A stretch of DNA of 61,399 nucleotides from an uncultured Synergistaceae bacterium (GCA_902489135.1 CABTYW010000002.1:1-61399), one strand, 5' to 3'. Shown: positions 50,507-59,255, counted from the stretch's first letter. Notes: a model not told the origin generated them from the letters alone. Made by a program: numbers and translations.

Positions 50507-51783
50507 AGAACCTCGTGGGACTGGCGGACTGCAACAATTTCTTTGTGTCCTGCGAACGGGTGTTTCGCCCCGATCTGGAAGGAAAACCCGTCGTCGTTCT
50601 GTCCTCCAACGACGGCTGCGTCATCTCGCGCAGCAACGAAGCCAAAGCGTTGAATATTCCCATGGGAATTCCATGGTTTAAAATCAAGGACACCGTGCGG
50701 TGCCGGAATGTCGTCGTCTTTTCGGGCAATATGGACCTCTACAGCGATTTTTCGGCGCGCGTCATGAACTGTCTCAAACGCTACACCGACCAAATCGAGC
50801 AGTATTCCATCGACGAAGCTTTTTTCAATCTCGCCATTGCCGCCATTGACGATCCCCTTCAGTATTGCGCCCAGATCCGAACCGCCATTCTGAAAAACTG
50901 CGGTATCCCTGTTTCCATCGGCATTTCAACCACAAAAACGCTGTGCAAAGTCGCTTCGGAACTGGCAAAAGAGCGCTCGAAAAAGGATCCTCGCAGCAGC
51001 GGCGTTTATCGCCTCAGCCCCGAAGAGCGCGATAAAATTTTTCCTCACATTCCCCTCGAAGATCTCTGGGGCATCGGACGACAAAGCGCGCAGCGGCTTT
51101 CTTCCGCGGGAATTCGCACGGTGTTGCAGCTTCTGGCGGAGGACGAAAGCCGCATCCGACGAATTCTTTCCATTCGGGGCGTTCTCACTGTCCGAGAGTT
51201 GAAGGGAATTCCCTGCCTCCCTTTGGAAGAGATCGCCCCGCTTCCCCGGAGCCTCCAGGTTTCCCGATCCTTCGGACAAAAGCTGACGCGCTATGAGGAC
51301 ATCGCCGCCGCCGTGGTCAGACATGCTGTGGAGGGCGCCTTTCGACTGCGCGACCGGCAGCTCTGTGCCGGCTCCGTAGGCTGCATTTTACAGACCCGAC
51401 GCCTGGGCGGCGTTCCCTGTTTTCGAAGCGCCGAGCTTCCCTTCGACGCCCCAACGTCACGGGACGGCGACATCATTTCAGGCGCTTTAAAATGTCTGAA
51501 GGAAATTTTCCTCCCGGGCCAAATTTACGCCAAAACCGGCATTTATCTCAATCGTCTCGTCAGCAGCCGTTGCCGTCAGATGAACCTTTTCGAGCGCGGG
51601 GACCCCGGAGAGCGTCAGGATCGTCTGATGCACGCCGTCGACAGCATCAATCGAACTTTAGGACGTTCGGCCATCGCCCCGGCCGCAATTCAATGCGATG
51701 CGCCCGGCGAGCCGCGCCGCCAGCATCTTTCTCCTTGGAAGGACGGCATGGCGACGGTGCGTATGATCCGGCGCGAAGGATGA
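50485..51783 (+). CDS. umuC: Y-family DNA polymerase, UmuC (DNA polymerase V catalytic subunit) type
   Basis: A 432-residue translesion polymerase. The N-terminal D-C-N-N-F-F-V-S-C-E-R-V-F-R-P-D-L and P-V-V-V-L-S-S-N-D-G-C-V-I-S-R-S are the UmuC form of the palm/fingers, S-I-D-E (108-111) gives the catalytic acids, and the thumb has L-W-G-I-G-R. A C-terminal Q-M-N-L-F region resembles a beta-clamp binding peptide (Q-x-x-L-F). It would copy damaged DNA with low fidelity, probably as part of the SOS response. ATG 50485 overlaps the umuD-like gene by 22 bp, as in many umuDC operons. Confidence 0.93.
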   Translation: MACQTPVKNLVGLADCNNFFVSCERVFRPDLEGKPVVVLSSNDGCVISRSNEAKALNIPMGIPWFKIKDTVRCRNVVVFSGNMDLYSDFSARVMNCLKRYTDQIEQYSIDEAFFNLAIAAIDDPLQYCAQIRTAILKNCGIPVSIGISTTKTLCKVASELAKERSKKDPRSSGVYRLSPEERDKIFPHIPLEDLWGIGRQSAQRLSSAGIRTVLQLLAEDESRIRRILSIRGVLTVRELKGIPCLPLEEIAPLPRSLQVSRSFGQKLTRYEDIAAAVVRHAVEGAFRLRDRQLCAGSVGCILQTRRLGGVPCFRSAELPFDAPTSRDGDIISGALKCLKEIFLPGQIYAKTGIYLNRLVSSRCRQMNLFERGDPGERQDRLMHAVDSINRTLGRSAIAPAAIQCDAPGEPRRQHLSPWKDGMATVRMIRREG

Positions 51784-51832
51784 CAATTTTTTATGAACGA
51801 CGCCGAACCGCGCCGTTTTCTCTGTGAGGCGC

Positions 51833-52384
51833 TTAAAACTTCACTTCAGGTACCTTGGACTCGTCGGCGCTGGTCAGCTCAAAGAACTCCGCCGGTGAAA
51901 AACCGGCCATTCTCGCAATCACCACGGACGGAAAGGATTGAGTCATCACGTTATAATCGCGTACCGTGGCGTTGTAATAGCGGCGCGCCAGCTGAAGTTC
52001 GCCTTCCAGGCCCGACAGTTCACTCATAAGCTGCACGAATGCCCCATTCGCTTTGATCTCGGGATAATTTTCGGCAAGGGCGATAAACCGCCCCAAGGCC
52101 TCCGTCAGCGCGCCCTCAGCGCTGGACACCTGCTTCACCGAAGCGTTGCTCTGCAAGGCGCGGGCCCTTGCAACGCTCTCCATCAGCTCCCTTTCGTGAG
52201 CCGCCAATCCCTTCGCCGAAGCCGCCAGAGCGGGCACCACATCATGGCGGCGCTTCAACTGCACCGCGATCCCGCTCCAGCCTTCATCTTTTCGGTTTCG
52301 CGCGCGCACCAGCCTGTTGTAGGACAGAACGGTCCAGCCCAGCACCAGAAGAGCCGTTATTCCAAAATAAACGGTGGAATTCAT
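51833..52384 (-). CDS. lemA: LemA family protein
   Basis: A 183-residue protein with an N-terminal membrane helix (about 5-22) and a helical bundle. Conserved marks are Y-N-R-L-V-R-A-R-N-R near 22, W-S-G-I-A-V-Q-L-K-R-R-H-D-V-V-P, A-L-A-E-N-Y-P-E-I-K-A-N and Y-N-A-T-V-R-D-Y-N. LemA proteins have an extracytoplasmic N-terminus; their function is not established. It is convergent with umuC and not followed by the peptidase or TPM-domain gene that often accompanies it. Confidence 0.92.
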   Translation of the reverse strand: MNSTVYFGITALLVLGWTVLSYNRLVRARNRKDEGWSGIAVQLKRRHDVVPALAASAKGLAAHERELMESVARARALQSNASVKQVSSAEGALTEALGRFIALAENYPEIKANGAFVQLMSELSGLEGELQLARRYYNATVRDYNVMTQSFPSVVIARMAGFSPAEFFELTSADESKVPEVKF

Positions 52385-53053
52385 CTCAAAAACCTCCCGA
52401 GAAAAATGCGCCCCTTCCGTCGGACGGACGCAGCGTTCACAAAAATATCCTTGCGTTCAACGACATCAATCATAGAGGCGACGGACAAAAAAATCAAGAA
52501 TGGGGCACAAAAAACGTGAGCGCCTCCTCCGCGGCGAAAAGCCCACGCCCGCGCTCTTGAAAAGTTACATCGGCTGCCCCGGTGTCGTGAAAATTTTGTC
52601 CGCAGCGCATGAAAGCTTCCATTGTTCCCTTCGGCCTTCATGAGAGCGAGAACTTTTGAGTAAATCCGAAATCACCGGCGAAGCCGACGGGATCGGCTCA
52701 GGGGTTCAACAAACGGTGCAGCAGCATTCAACGTAAAAAATAAAATTCGCAAATTGCAACAACACGTTGGCCCCCTTGCGGGACAGCCGTCGGCGGATTC
52801 GGTCAAATTCCTCCGCGAAGACCTCATTCGGGGGCTATAGCCCCGAAGCTTCCCCGAGGGCAGACACATGGGATCTCAATATCCGAGTTCTGCCGGTCGG
52901 TAAAACCATCGATCCATGACAATGTTCATTCATGAACTTTCAACGGTGCGGTCTGAGCGCAGCCTTCTGTCTGAAGAAATCCTCCCGATTTTTTTGCGCG
53001 CCAATCTGTTCTTTTTCCCGTCGCAGAGGAAGTCCGTCCGCCGGGGAGGCGTC
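52385..53053. other. Intergenic region without a supported gene
   Basis: About 670 bp between lemA and the trpS promoter. It includes a TTCGGGG-type stem around GCTATA near 52827-52847 and an A/T-rich patch near 52733-52760. Open frames are short and not protein-like. I see no tRNA. Confidence 0.45.
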
Positions 53054-53082
53054 TTGACAGCGCGCTTTCCGGGCTTTATGAT
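53054..53082 (+). promoter_or_regulatory. Promoter of the trpS leader
   Basis: TTGACA (53054-53059), 17-bp spacer, TATGAT (53077-53082). Transcription from near 53089 gives a leader of about 310 nt before trpS. Confidence 0.7.
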
Positions 53083-53088
53083 ACACAG

Positions 53089-53399
53089 GGTGTTTTTAGG
53101 ATAAGCCGTTGACGCGAAAGGGCGACGGCCCCTCTCACGGAGAGGCCCCGAGGATAAACGGGGCAGGGTGCAGGCTTGTTCCACGGGCGCCGAGGACGCG
53201 GCGCGAAAACGTCCGTTTTTTTGCGGGCGGCGGCGCACCGCGGCGTTACGGTCACGAGGTACGGAACGCCCTTCCGACAAAGGGGCGGCGAAAGCTGCAA
53301 ATCAGGGCGGCGCCGCGGAGTTCGAGAATTCGTCCTTGGCAGAGGCATCACGTTCTGTCAGGGATTTTTTTATTAAATTTCACCGAGGAGGAATTGTTC
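53089..53399 (+). promoter_or_regulatory. Long structured trpS leader, T-box-like 3' end with terminator
   Basis: The 3' part reads AGGGCGGCGCCGCGG (53304-53318), close to the T-box string AGGGTGGNACCGCG, then CGTCCTT and an intrinsic terminator: TCCTTGGCAG (53333-53342) pairs with CTGTCAGGGA (53355-53364) before seven T. This is the T-box order of antiterminator then terminator before an aminoacyl-tRNA synthetase gene. Against it, the 5' part has no TGG that could be a tryptophan specifier, and the T of the TGGN bulge is C. Several GC-rich hairpins fill the 5' half (GCCGT/ACGGC near 53105, CCTCTC/GAGAGG near 53137, CCCCG/CGGGG near 53152). A GGACG/CGTCC stem with T7 near 53195-53225 could be a second terminator. 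Confidence 0.5.
53333..53371 (+). terminator. Leader terminator of trpS
   Basis: Ten-bp stem with two G-T pairs and a 12-nt loop, followed by seven T, ending 29 nt before the trpS start. Its position inside the leader implies conditional read-through. Confidence 0.7.
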
Positions 53400-54413
53400 A
53401 TGGAAGAAGCAAAGGTTCAAGAACGCAAAAAGACCATGCTCAGCGGCATTCAGCCCACAGGCGTTTTTACGCTGGGCAACTATCTCGGCGCGGTGCGCAA
53501 CTGGAGGGAAACCCAGAAGAAATTTCAGTGCGCCTACTTTATCGCCGACCTTCATTCGCTCACGGTGCGCATTGAACCGGCGCAGCGGCGCAAACAGTCT
53601 CTTGAAGCCTTTGCCCTGGTCATGGCCTGCGGCATTGACCCCGAAAAAAGTCTGCTTTTCGTGCAGAGCCATGTCCACGCCCACGCTGAAATGGGCTGGA
53701 TTCTGGCCTGTTATTCCATGTTCGGCGACCTTTCGCGCATGACCCAGTTCAAGGACAAAGCGGCGAAAAACGCCGACAACATCAATGCGGGACTTTTCAC
53801 CTATCCGGCGCTTATGGCCGGCGACATTTTGCTGTATCAGGCCGATTACGTGCCCGTCGGCGAGGATCAGCGTCAGCACCTGGAGTTTACCCGCGATGTG
53901 GCCGAGCGGTTCAACGGCCTCTACGGCAACGTTTTCCGCGTTCCCGACGCCTATATCACCAAAAGCGGCGCCCGCATTATGTCCCTCCAGGAGCCCACAA
54001 AGAAAATGTCCAAGTCCGACACCAACGTCAACGCCTTCATCTCCATCCTCGACGAGCCCAACGTCATCATCAACAAATTCAAGCGCGCCGTGACGGACAG
54101 CGAAACCACGGTATGCTTCCGCGAAGGCAAGGACGGCATCAACAATCTCATGTCCATTTACTCCGCCATCACGGGAGCGGCCTTGGAGAAGATCGAAGGC
54201 GACTTTGCCGGCAAGGGCTACGGCGACTTTAAATCCGCCGTGGGAGAGGTGGTGGTGGAAGAACTCCGTCCCGTGCGGGAGCGCTTCAAAACTCTGATGG
54301 CCGACAAGGCGGAGCTTGAGCGGATTTATCGCCTCGGCGCCGAACGGGCGTCACACATCGCGCAGCGGACGCTGGACAAGGTGAAAAAGAAAGTGGGTCT
54401 CCTGGCGCTTTAA
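53400..54413 (+). CDS. trpS: Tryptophanyl-tRNA synthetase
   Basis: A 337-residue class I synthetase. The start of the catalytic fold S-G-I-Q-P-T-G-V-F-T-L-G-N-Y-L-G-A carries the HIGH-like motif T-L-G-N, and K-K-M-S-K-S-D is the KMSKS loop. D-L-H-S-L-T and V-G-E-D-Q-R-Q-H-L-E are also typical. Length is normal. ATG 53400 is preceded by GAGGAGGAA. An uninterrupted frame extends upstream to 53109, but it crosses the leader hairpins and terminator and is accidental. It ends at a strong terminator and is monocistronic. Confidence 0.97.
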   Translation: MEEAKVQERKKTMLSGIQPTGVFTLGNYLGAVRNWRETQKKFQCAYFIADLHSLTVRIEPAQRRKQSLEAFALVMACGIDPEKSLLFVQSHVHAHAEMGWILACYSMFGDLSRMTQFKDKAAKNADNINAGLFTYPALMAGDILLYQADYVPVGEDQRQHLEFTRDVAERFNGLYGNVFRVPDAYITKSGARIMSLQEPTKKMSKSDTNVNAFISILDEPNVIINKFKRAVTDSETTVCFREGKDGINNLMSIYSAITGAALEKIEGDFAGKGYGDFKSAVGEVVVEELRPVRERFKTLMADKAELERIYRLGAERASHIAQRTLDKVKKKVGLLAL

Positions 54414-54480
54414 ATCACGCTTCGAAAAATGCCCCCGCCGAAAGAGAATCTTCGGCGCAACGACGAAAATTTCAAAACAA

Positions 54481-54516
54481 AAACGCGCGTCCCTTTTGAG
54501 AGAGGGACGCGCGTTT
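54481..54516. terminator. Bidirectional terminator between trpS and the lipid-related operon
   Basis: AAACGCGCGTCCCT (54481-54494) and complement (54503-54516) with an 8-nt loop, A-rich before and seven T after. Confidence 0.85.
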
Positions 54517-54543
54517 TTTTGACGCGATACCGCACCGGGTGCA

Positions 54544-55119
54544 TTACCACCACAAGCGCGAGATCATCAGAGCCGTTCCGGCAATGGTCACCCACAGCGA
54601 GTGAATTTCGCTTTTCGCCAAAACCGAGGCGTCGTAACTGCCCGCTTTCAGCTGCGCCAAATTTTCCTTTGACAGTTTTTTCGGGAAAAAACGGCCCACG
54701 CGCGACTGATAGTCACGATACGCTTCGCCAAATTTTTCAAGAAGAAAGGCCTCTTCGTGGGGCACAATGAGAACTCCGTAGAGCACATAAAAGACCATGA
54801 GAAAAACCGCCGTGGGCAGCGGCCCGGCGATCCACGCCCAGCCCAGCCCCAGCAGTCCGTTGGCCACATAGAGAGGATTGCGCACCAGCGCATAGGGCCC
54901 CCAAGTGGCCAGCTGCTGAGCCTTTACCTCTTCTCCACGGTAAAGCCTGATACATCCCACGCCCCAGAAACGAAGCAGCTGTCCCAGAAGGACCAAAACC
55001 ACGCCGACGGCAATCCGTCCGGCGCGGGGATGTGCCAGCGCCAGCATCACGGCGAACAGGGCCGTCCAAATGCCGCCGCGGTACTTAAACGCCCAAGCGC
55101 GAAGGCGGTTACTTTCCAT
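54544..55119 (-). CDS. Isoprenylcysteine/phospholipid methyltransferase-like membrane protein
   Basis: A 191-residue protein with about four membrane spans. The C-terminal block G-P-Y-A-L-V-R-N-P-L-Y-V near 90 and, further on, E-E-A-F-L-L-E-K-F-G-E-A-Y-R-D-Y is the SAM-binding signature of the ICMT/PEMT group (R-N-P-x-Y and E-E-x-L). Bacterial relatives methylate lipids or small molecules at the membrane; the acceptor is unknown. ATG 55119 overlaps the upstream gene by 11 bp. An in-frame start at 55311 falls deep in that gene and is not used. Confidence 0.83.
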   Translation of the reverse strand: MESNRLRAWAFKYRGGIWTALFAVMLALAHPRAGRIAVGVVLVLLGQLLRFWGVGCIRLYRGEEVKAQQLATWGPYALVRNPLYVANGLLGLGWAWIAGPLPTAVFLMVFYVLYGVLIVPHEEAFLLEKFGEAYRDYQSRVGRFFPKKLSKENLAQLKAGSYDASVLAKSEIHSLWVTIAGTALMISRLWW

Positions 55120-56176
55120 GTGAGAGCTCCTCTTCGCAAAGTTCATCCTCTTGTTCGCCGCTGAGGATTTTCTCCGCGGCTCCCCAGCCGACCAGACGAA
55201 TAGCCACCATACAGCCCATAAAGATCGCCAGATATTCCGTAAAAAATCGGTTGACCACGGCCATGACGCCCGCCATGTTCGCCGGCATGAGCAGACTGTA
55301 AATGCCGGCACCGCCGCCCTCGGCCACGCCGCTGGCGCCGGGCGTGGGGATGAAGTAAAGAATAAACATGAACATGGCCTGGGCGAGCAGCGTGTGAAAA
55401 TAATGGACGGGCAGATGAACGGCGTGCATCAGCAACGGCAGCACGCTGAGCAGCGCCATAAGGTGACAGATCGACAGCAGAAAGGCGATGATAAAATACC
55501 GCCGCCCCGTCCCCACCATGTGACGGACGTTGTCGGAATAGCTGTCGACCTCCAGGCAAAATACGCGGTAAAAGCGGTGAACGGGAAGCCGGCGGAACAT
55601 CTTTTTTTTCAGGAAGGTCAGCGAGCGCGCCGCCATGTTCTTCAACCACTCGGCTTTGAAGACGCTGAGCAGGAACAGGGACCACATCACCACGGAAAGT
55701 ATTCCCACGTAGATAAAAACGCCTTTCACCAGCAGGCCGCCTTCACAGAGCTGAGGCACGAGAAGAAAGGCCGCCGGCGCCGCGATACTCAGCAAAAAGG
55801 TGCTGAACAGCGTACGCACCAGCGTGATCGCCACGCCCGATCCCACGGGCACACCGTATTTATACAGCACGTAAACTTGAAAGGGACCGCCGCCCACCTG
55901 CATGGGCGTGAGAGCGCAGCCGAAATAATGCAGCCACGTCAGCATAATCCCGCGGCGCATGGGAATGGTGTATCCCATGGCTCTGGCGGTCATGCAGAAG
56001 CGCAGCGCGTCGAAAAACCACGCCAGAAACACCGTCATCAGAATGTAGAATAAATAAACCTTACGAATGTGAGTAAAAGCGTAGAGCGTCTGACCGTCAA
56101 CGCTCCTGCTCAAAATCAGAGCGCTTGCGCCCAACGTCAGAAACAGAAAAACCGCAAGACCTTTTCGGAGATTCAT
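55109..56176 (-). CDS. UPF0104/lysylphosphatidylglycerol synthase-type flippase membrane protein
   Basis: A 355-residue protein with about eight membrane spans. The family marks are T-P-M-Q-V-G-G-G-P near 91 and the late P-T-P-G-A-S-G-V-A-E-G-G (near 278). This is the membrane half of MprF-like proteins without a synthase domain; relatives may flip or transport lipids. It is translationally coupled on both sides (ATGA with the upstream gene, 11-bp overlap downstream), so it probably works with the methyltransferase-like protein on a membrane lipid. That role is inference. Confidence 0.85.
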   Translation of the reverse strand: MNLRKGLAVFLFLTLGASALILSRSVDGQTLYAFTHIRKVYLFYILMTVFLAWFFDALRFCMTARAMGYTIPMRRGIMLTWLHYFGCALTPMQVGGGPFQVYVLYKYGVPVGSGVAITLVRTLFSTFLLSIAAPAAFLLVPQLCEGGLLVKGVFIYVGILSVVMWSLFLLSVFKAEWLKNMAARSLTFLKKKMFRRLPVHRFYRVFCLEVDSYSDNVRHMVGTGRRYFIIAFLLSICHLMALLSVLPLLMHAVHLPVHYFHTLLAQAMFMFILYFIPTPGASGVAEGGGAGIYSLLMPANMAGVMAVVNRFFTEYLAIFMGCMVAIRLVGWGAAEKILSGEQEDELCEEELSHGK

Positions 56177-56787
56177 CGGTCATTCACCTCGAACTGATCG
56201 CCGCCGGGATCCTCGTCATTTTTCCCGTCAAGCCATGCTTTGATGTCTTTAAGGGAGTCAAGGAAGGGAGGCAAAATTTCTTTTTTCCAGGTTGTCTCAT
56301 GCCAGGCCTGCGCCTCGGCCCAACGGCCTTGGGAAAGGCAGACCTCGAATTCGTCCGCCCCTTTGAGAAGCGGCTCTCCCCGCGGAAAACCGCCGTCAAA
56401 CTCCGGATACGTTCTTTGCAGAGCCTTCGCCGCTTCACACACCCACTGAAGCTGGCGCTTCGTTTCGGCCAACATGGAAGGTTCAAAGGGGCTGCGCCCG
56501 TCCAGGATGCTCTGAAGTTCTCCGAAAACCGACAGCAGGGAATTTTTGATCTCTTCAAGGATTTCCAGGCCGACGCCCCAGACCGTGTCGGTGATGACGT
56601 CCACTTCGATGTCGTCGGGCACCGTCAGGAGATCCTTTTCTTCCAGAGCCTCCCCGTCGGAAAGCATATCAACGATGACGCGATCTTCGGCAGCCACCTT
56701 TTCGCGCAGCGCGGCGAGGCGATCTTCCACGGAAAGCGAATCCATATGGGGAAAATTCCATTCACAGCCATCGATTACAAACTTCAT
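56173..56787 (-). CDS. Conserved protein of unknown function, first gene of the membrane operon
   Basis: A 204-residue acidic, soluble, mostly helical protein without signal peptide or membrane segment. Residues 1-15 (M-K-F-V-I-D-G-C-E-W-N-F-P-H-M) are followed by helical stretches rich in Glu, Asp and Leu, and tryptophans recur (W-V-C-E-A, G-R-W-A-E-A-Q-A-W-H). I do not recognise the family. ATG 56787 is five bases after GGAGG; ATG 56790 is possible. Its stop overlaps the flippase-like gene start (ATGA). Its frame extends further upstream to 56949, but that part crosses the ttcA start and is not credible. Confidence 0.7.
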   Translation of the reverse strand: MKFVIDGCEWNFPHMDSLSVEDRLAALREKVAAEDRVIVDMLSDGEALEEKDLLTVPDDIEVDVITDTVWGVGLEILEEIKNSLLSVFGELQSILDGRSPFEPSMLAETKRQLQWVCEAAKALQRTYPEFDGGFPRGEPLLKGADEFEVCLSQGRWAEAQAWHETTWKKEILPPFLDSLKDIKAWLDGKNDEDPGGDQFEVNDR

Positions 56788-56912
56788 CATTTCCTCCGGC
56801 AGATTAAGGTTCGTTCCGTTAATTTTAACACAATTTCCGAGGGAGTGTTTGTATAATTTCCCCTTAAAATGTGATAAAATGCACTCGTTTACTGAAAAGA
56901 GAGTGAAAAAAC

Positions 56913-57746
56913 GTGAACAATCCATGGACTTCCGCGGAGAAGCAGCCAAGCGTCCCCGCCATCAGCGCCAAGATCCGCCGCCTCGTCGGAAAGGCCATCT
57001 ACCGATACGACATGATCACGCCCGGTGACCGCATCGCCGTGGGCGTATCAGGCGGCAAAGACAGTCTGCTGCTGCTTCATATCCTTAAATTCATCAGAAC
57101 CTACAACCCCGTCAAATACGATTTGCAGGTCATCAGCGTCGATATGACCAACGGCGGCTGGGATACCGCACCGCTTCGAAATCTCTGCCGGCGGCTGGAC
57201 GTTCCCCTTACCGTCGTCCCCTACGCCATAGAACACATTGTCAGCGTCAAATCAGCCCATTCCCCCTGCTCGCTGTGCGCCAACCTGCGCCGCGGAATTC
57301 TCAACGCCGAAGCCCGTCGGCTGGGATGCAACAAAATCGCTCTGGGACACAATCTCGACGACGTCGTGGAAACGGCGCTGATGAACGTTCTGCGCAACGG
57401 ACGCTTTCGCAGCTTTCAGCCGAAACTTTGGCACGACCGCGCCGACATGTGGCTCATCCGTCCCATGATCTACCTGACGGAACGTCAGATCGTCAACGAA
57501 CTGAAGCACCTAGGCGTGGAGACTTTTCAGCACTGCTGTCGCTACGGCAACGATACCGAAAGGTCGCGCACCAAATCCCTCATCGCCCGGCTCACGCCCC
57601 GCTTTCCCGACATCAAGCAGAGCCTGCTCCATGCTCTGGAAAACCACCCCGAGGGCGACCACTGGACGCCGACGCCCCGACGCTACCATTCGCTGTATGA
57701 CGATAACGCCGAAAAAAAAGAAGACGAAGACATGCTTGCAAAATGA
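56913..57746 (+). CDS. ttcA: TtcA-type tRNA 2-thiolation enzyme (PP-loop ATPase)
   Basis: A 277-residue enzyme of the TtcA/TtuA/TilS group. The PP-loop S-G-G-K-D-S is near residues 45-50, and C-S-L-C-A-N-L-R-R-G-I-L carries the C-x-x-C that binds an iron-sulfur cluster; a third cysteine lies in H-C-C-R-Y-G. A-L-G-H-N-L-D-D-V-V-E-T is also typical. It activates a tRNA base (C32 in TtcA) by adenylation and replaces its oxygen by sulfur. The start is GTG 56913 with AGAGAGTGA upstream. It is divergent from the unknown operon and ends at a terminator. Confidence 0.87.
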   Translation: MNNPWTSAEKQPSVPAISAKIRRLVGKAIYRYDMITPGDRIAVGVSGGKDSLLLLHILKFIRTYNPVKYDLQVISVDMTNGGWDTAPLRNLCRRLDVPLTVVPYAIEHIVSVKSAHSPCSLCANLRRGILNAEARRLGCNKIALGHNLDDVVETALMNVLRNGRFRSFQPKLWHDRADMWLIRPMIYLTERQIVNELKHLGVETFQHCCRYGNDTERSRTKSLIARLTPRFPDIKQSLLHALENHPEGDHWTPTPRRYHSLYDDNAEKKEDEDMLAK

Positions 57747-57779
57747 AAAAAGTCGCGGCTTGCGCCGCGGCTTTTTTTC
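57747..57779. terminator. Terminator between convergent ttcA and pgi
   Basis: AAAAAAGTCGCGGC, TTGC loop, GCCGCGGC and seven T. The T run on one strand and A run on the other allow use from both sides; it overlaps the pgi stop. Confidence 0.85.
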
Positions 57780-59103
57780 AGAGACTGAATTCCCCGACGG
57801 GCTTGGAATCAATTTCGGCAAGCACCGGGAGATACTGACGGTAAGCGGGTGCCCCGCACAACGCCAGCGCATAATTTTTGCCCTCTTCCACGCCGGGCTG
57901 GTCAAAGGGATCGACGTTCAGCATAAATCCCGTGAGCGCCGTCACTGTTTCGAGGAAAAAGATCAAGCCGCCCAAAGAGCGCTCGCTGACGTCATCAAGG
58001 ACAAGCTCGCAGACCGGCAGATTGCGCCGTTTCAGCGAAGCCGCCACGCCGCGGCGTTCGCACTCGAGGATTTTTTCCGTTGTCACGCCCTGCAAATAGC
58101 GCGCTTCGTCAAAAAGGTCTTCCCGCGGGACATGGAGCCGGCAGGCGCCGTCGGGCCCGGCGCTGAGGAAAATGAAATATTTGTCCGCGGGGCCGCAGGC
58201 ATAGAGCTGAAGTTGCGAATGCTGGTCGATTGATCCCTGCGCCGCCTGGGGCGTCATGCCCTTGCCGTCCTTGCCGAGACTTTCGCCCCAAAGCTGGGCA
58301 AACCACTGTCCCACCGAAGCGAGGCGGTCACCGTAGGTCCAGAACACCGTCGTCGTCTTTCCCGCCGCGCCGTGACGCACCACGTCAGCGGCCAATGCCG
58401 TAGCCGGGCTGCCGAGGGGGTCGGCCAGCAAAATTTTTTTCACGTCCGCCGCGCCGGCGCGCAGCCCGCGGGAGTCGATGCCCAGGGCCGCCGCTGCCGC
58501 CAGTCCGCAGGAAGAAAGCACGGAGTAGCGCCCGCCGGTGTCCTCGGGAAAATCGCAGGTCAAAGTTCCTTTGGCCTCGGCATAGCGGCGCAGAAATCCC
58601 TTTGTCGGCGACGTCACGGCGAAAATATGCTCTTCCGCCTCCGTTCCCAACGCGCCGTAAAGCTTTTCGCGGAAGAAAAGAAAATTGCTCAGCGTTTCCA
58701 ACGTTCGTCCCGATTTGCTCACCACAAGCACCGCCGTTTCTCTCGGCGTCACCTGGTCCCAAATCGCCTGATCGGTTCGTCCGTCAACGTTGTCCGCCAC
58801 GAACAGCCTCGGGCGCGTTCCCCGTTCCGCAAAGGGAAAGGCGGGATGGAGCAAGGCTTTCATCAACATCTGAAGCCCCAGCGACGAACCGCCGATCCCG
58901 ATGAGCACAATGAAGGAAAACGCCGACAGCTTCTCCGCCATAGCGCTGAAATCGAATTCGTCCCGTTGGGGCAAATTCATCCAGCCGAAGCCCTCCGCTC
59001 CGGCCTCGGCGCCCGCCAAAAGCTTTTTCCACGCTCCGTCGGCCTTGAGCCGCAGTGCGGCGTCGGCCCCCTCAGAAACCTGTGCCAGTTTCACGTGAAA
59101 CAT
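57778..59103 (-). CDS. pgi: Glucose-6-phosphate isomerase
   Basis: A 441-residue cytoplasmic enzyme interconverting glucose-6-phosphate and fructose-6-phosphate. I-G-I-G-G-S-S-L-G near residue 67, V-V-S-K-S-G-R-T-L-E-T in the phosphate site, and G-K-D-G-K-G-M-T-P followed by Q-H-S-Q-L-Q are the family blocks. The length fits the shorter Bacillota-like form. ATG 59103 has GGAGGAAAA before it; the frame extends to 59130 without a site. It is divergent from nfnAB, with a perfect inverted repeat between. Confidence 0.93.
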   Translation of the reverse strand: MFHVKLAQVSEGADAALRLKADGAWKKLLAGAEAGAEGFGWMNLPQRDEFDFSAMAEKLSAFSFIVLIGIGGSSLGLQMLMKALLHPAFPFAERGTRPRLFVADNVDGRTDQAIWDQVTPRETAVLVVSKSGRTLETLSNFLFFREKLYGALGTEAEEHIFAVTSPTKGFLRRYAEAKGTLTCDFPEDTGGRYSVLSSCGLAAAAALGIDSRGLRAGAADVKKILLADPLGSPATALAADVVRHGAAGKTTTVFWTYGDRLASVGQWFAQLWGESLGKDGKGMTPQAAQGSIDQHSQLQLYACGPADKYFIFLSAGPDGACRLHVPREDLFDEARYLQGVTTEKILECERRGVAASLKRRNLPVCELVLDDVSERSLGGLIFFLETVTALTGFMLNVDPFDQPGVEEGKNYALALCGAPAYRQYLPVLAEIDSKPVGEFSL

Positions 59104-59148
59104 CTTTTTTCCTCCGTCGTTCAAGATCATCGCTGGGGACTTTTCCGC

Positions 59149-59180
59149 GGCGTTTTCGGGCTGATGTGCCCGAAAACGCC
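59149..59180. repeat. Perfect 13-bp inverted repeat upstream of pgi
   Basis: GGCGTTTTCGGGC (59149-59161) and complement (59168-59180) flank a 6-nt loop, 46 bp before the pgi start. Without a T run it may be an operator or a leader hairpin of the pgi mRNA. Confidence 0.65.
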
Positions 59181-59255
59181 CGATGGTTCATAAAATTCTT
59201 GATTTTGCATTTAAATAATTCTCATCGCAAAGTGCCGCATTTTGATTTCCCGCCC

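Noticed and set aside
53109..53399. 97-residue N-terminal extension of trpS
   Set aside because: The frame crosses leader hairpins and a terminator; ATG 53400 has a strong site and starts the normal protein.
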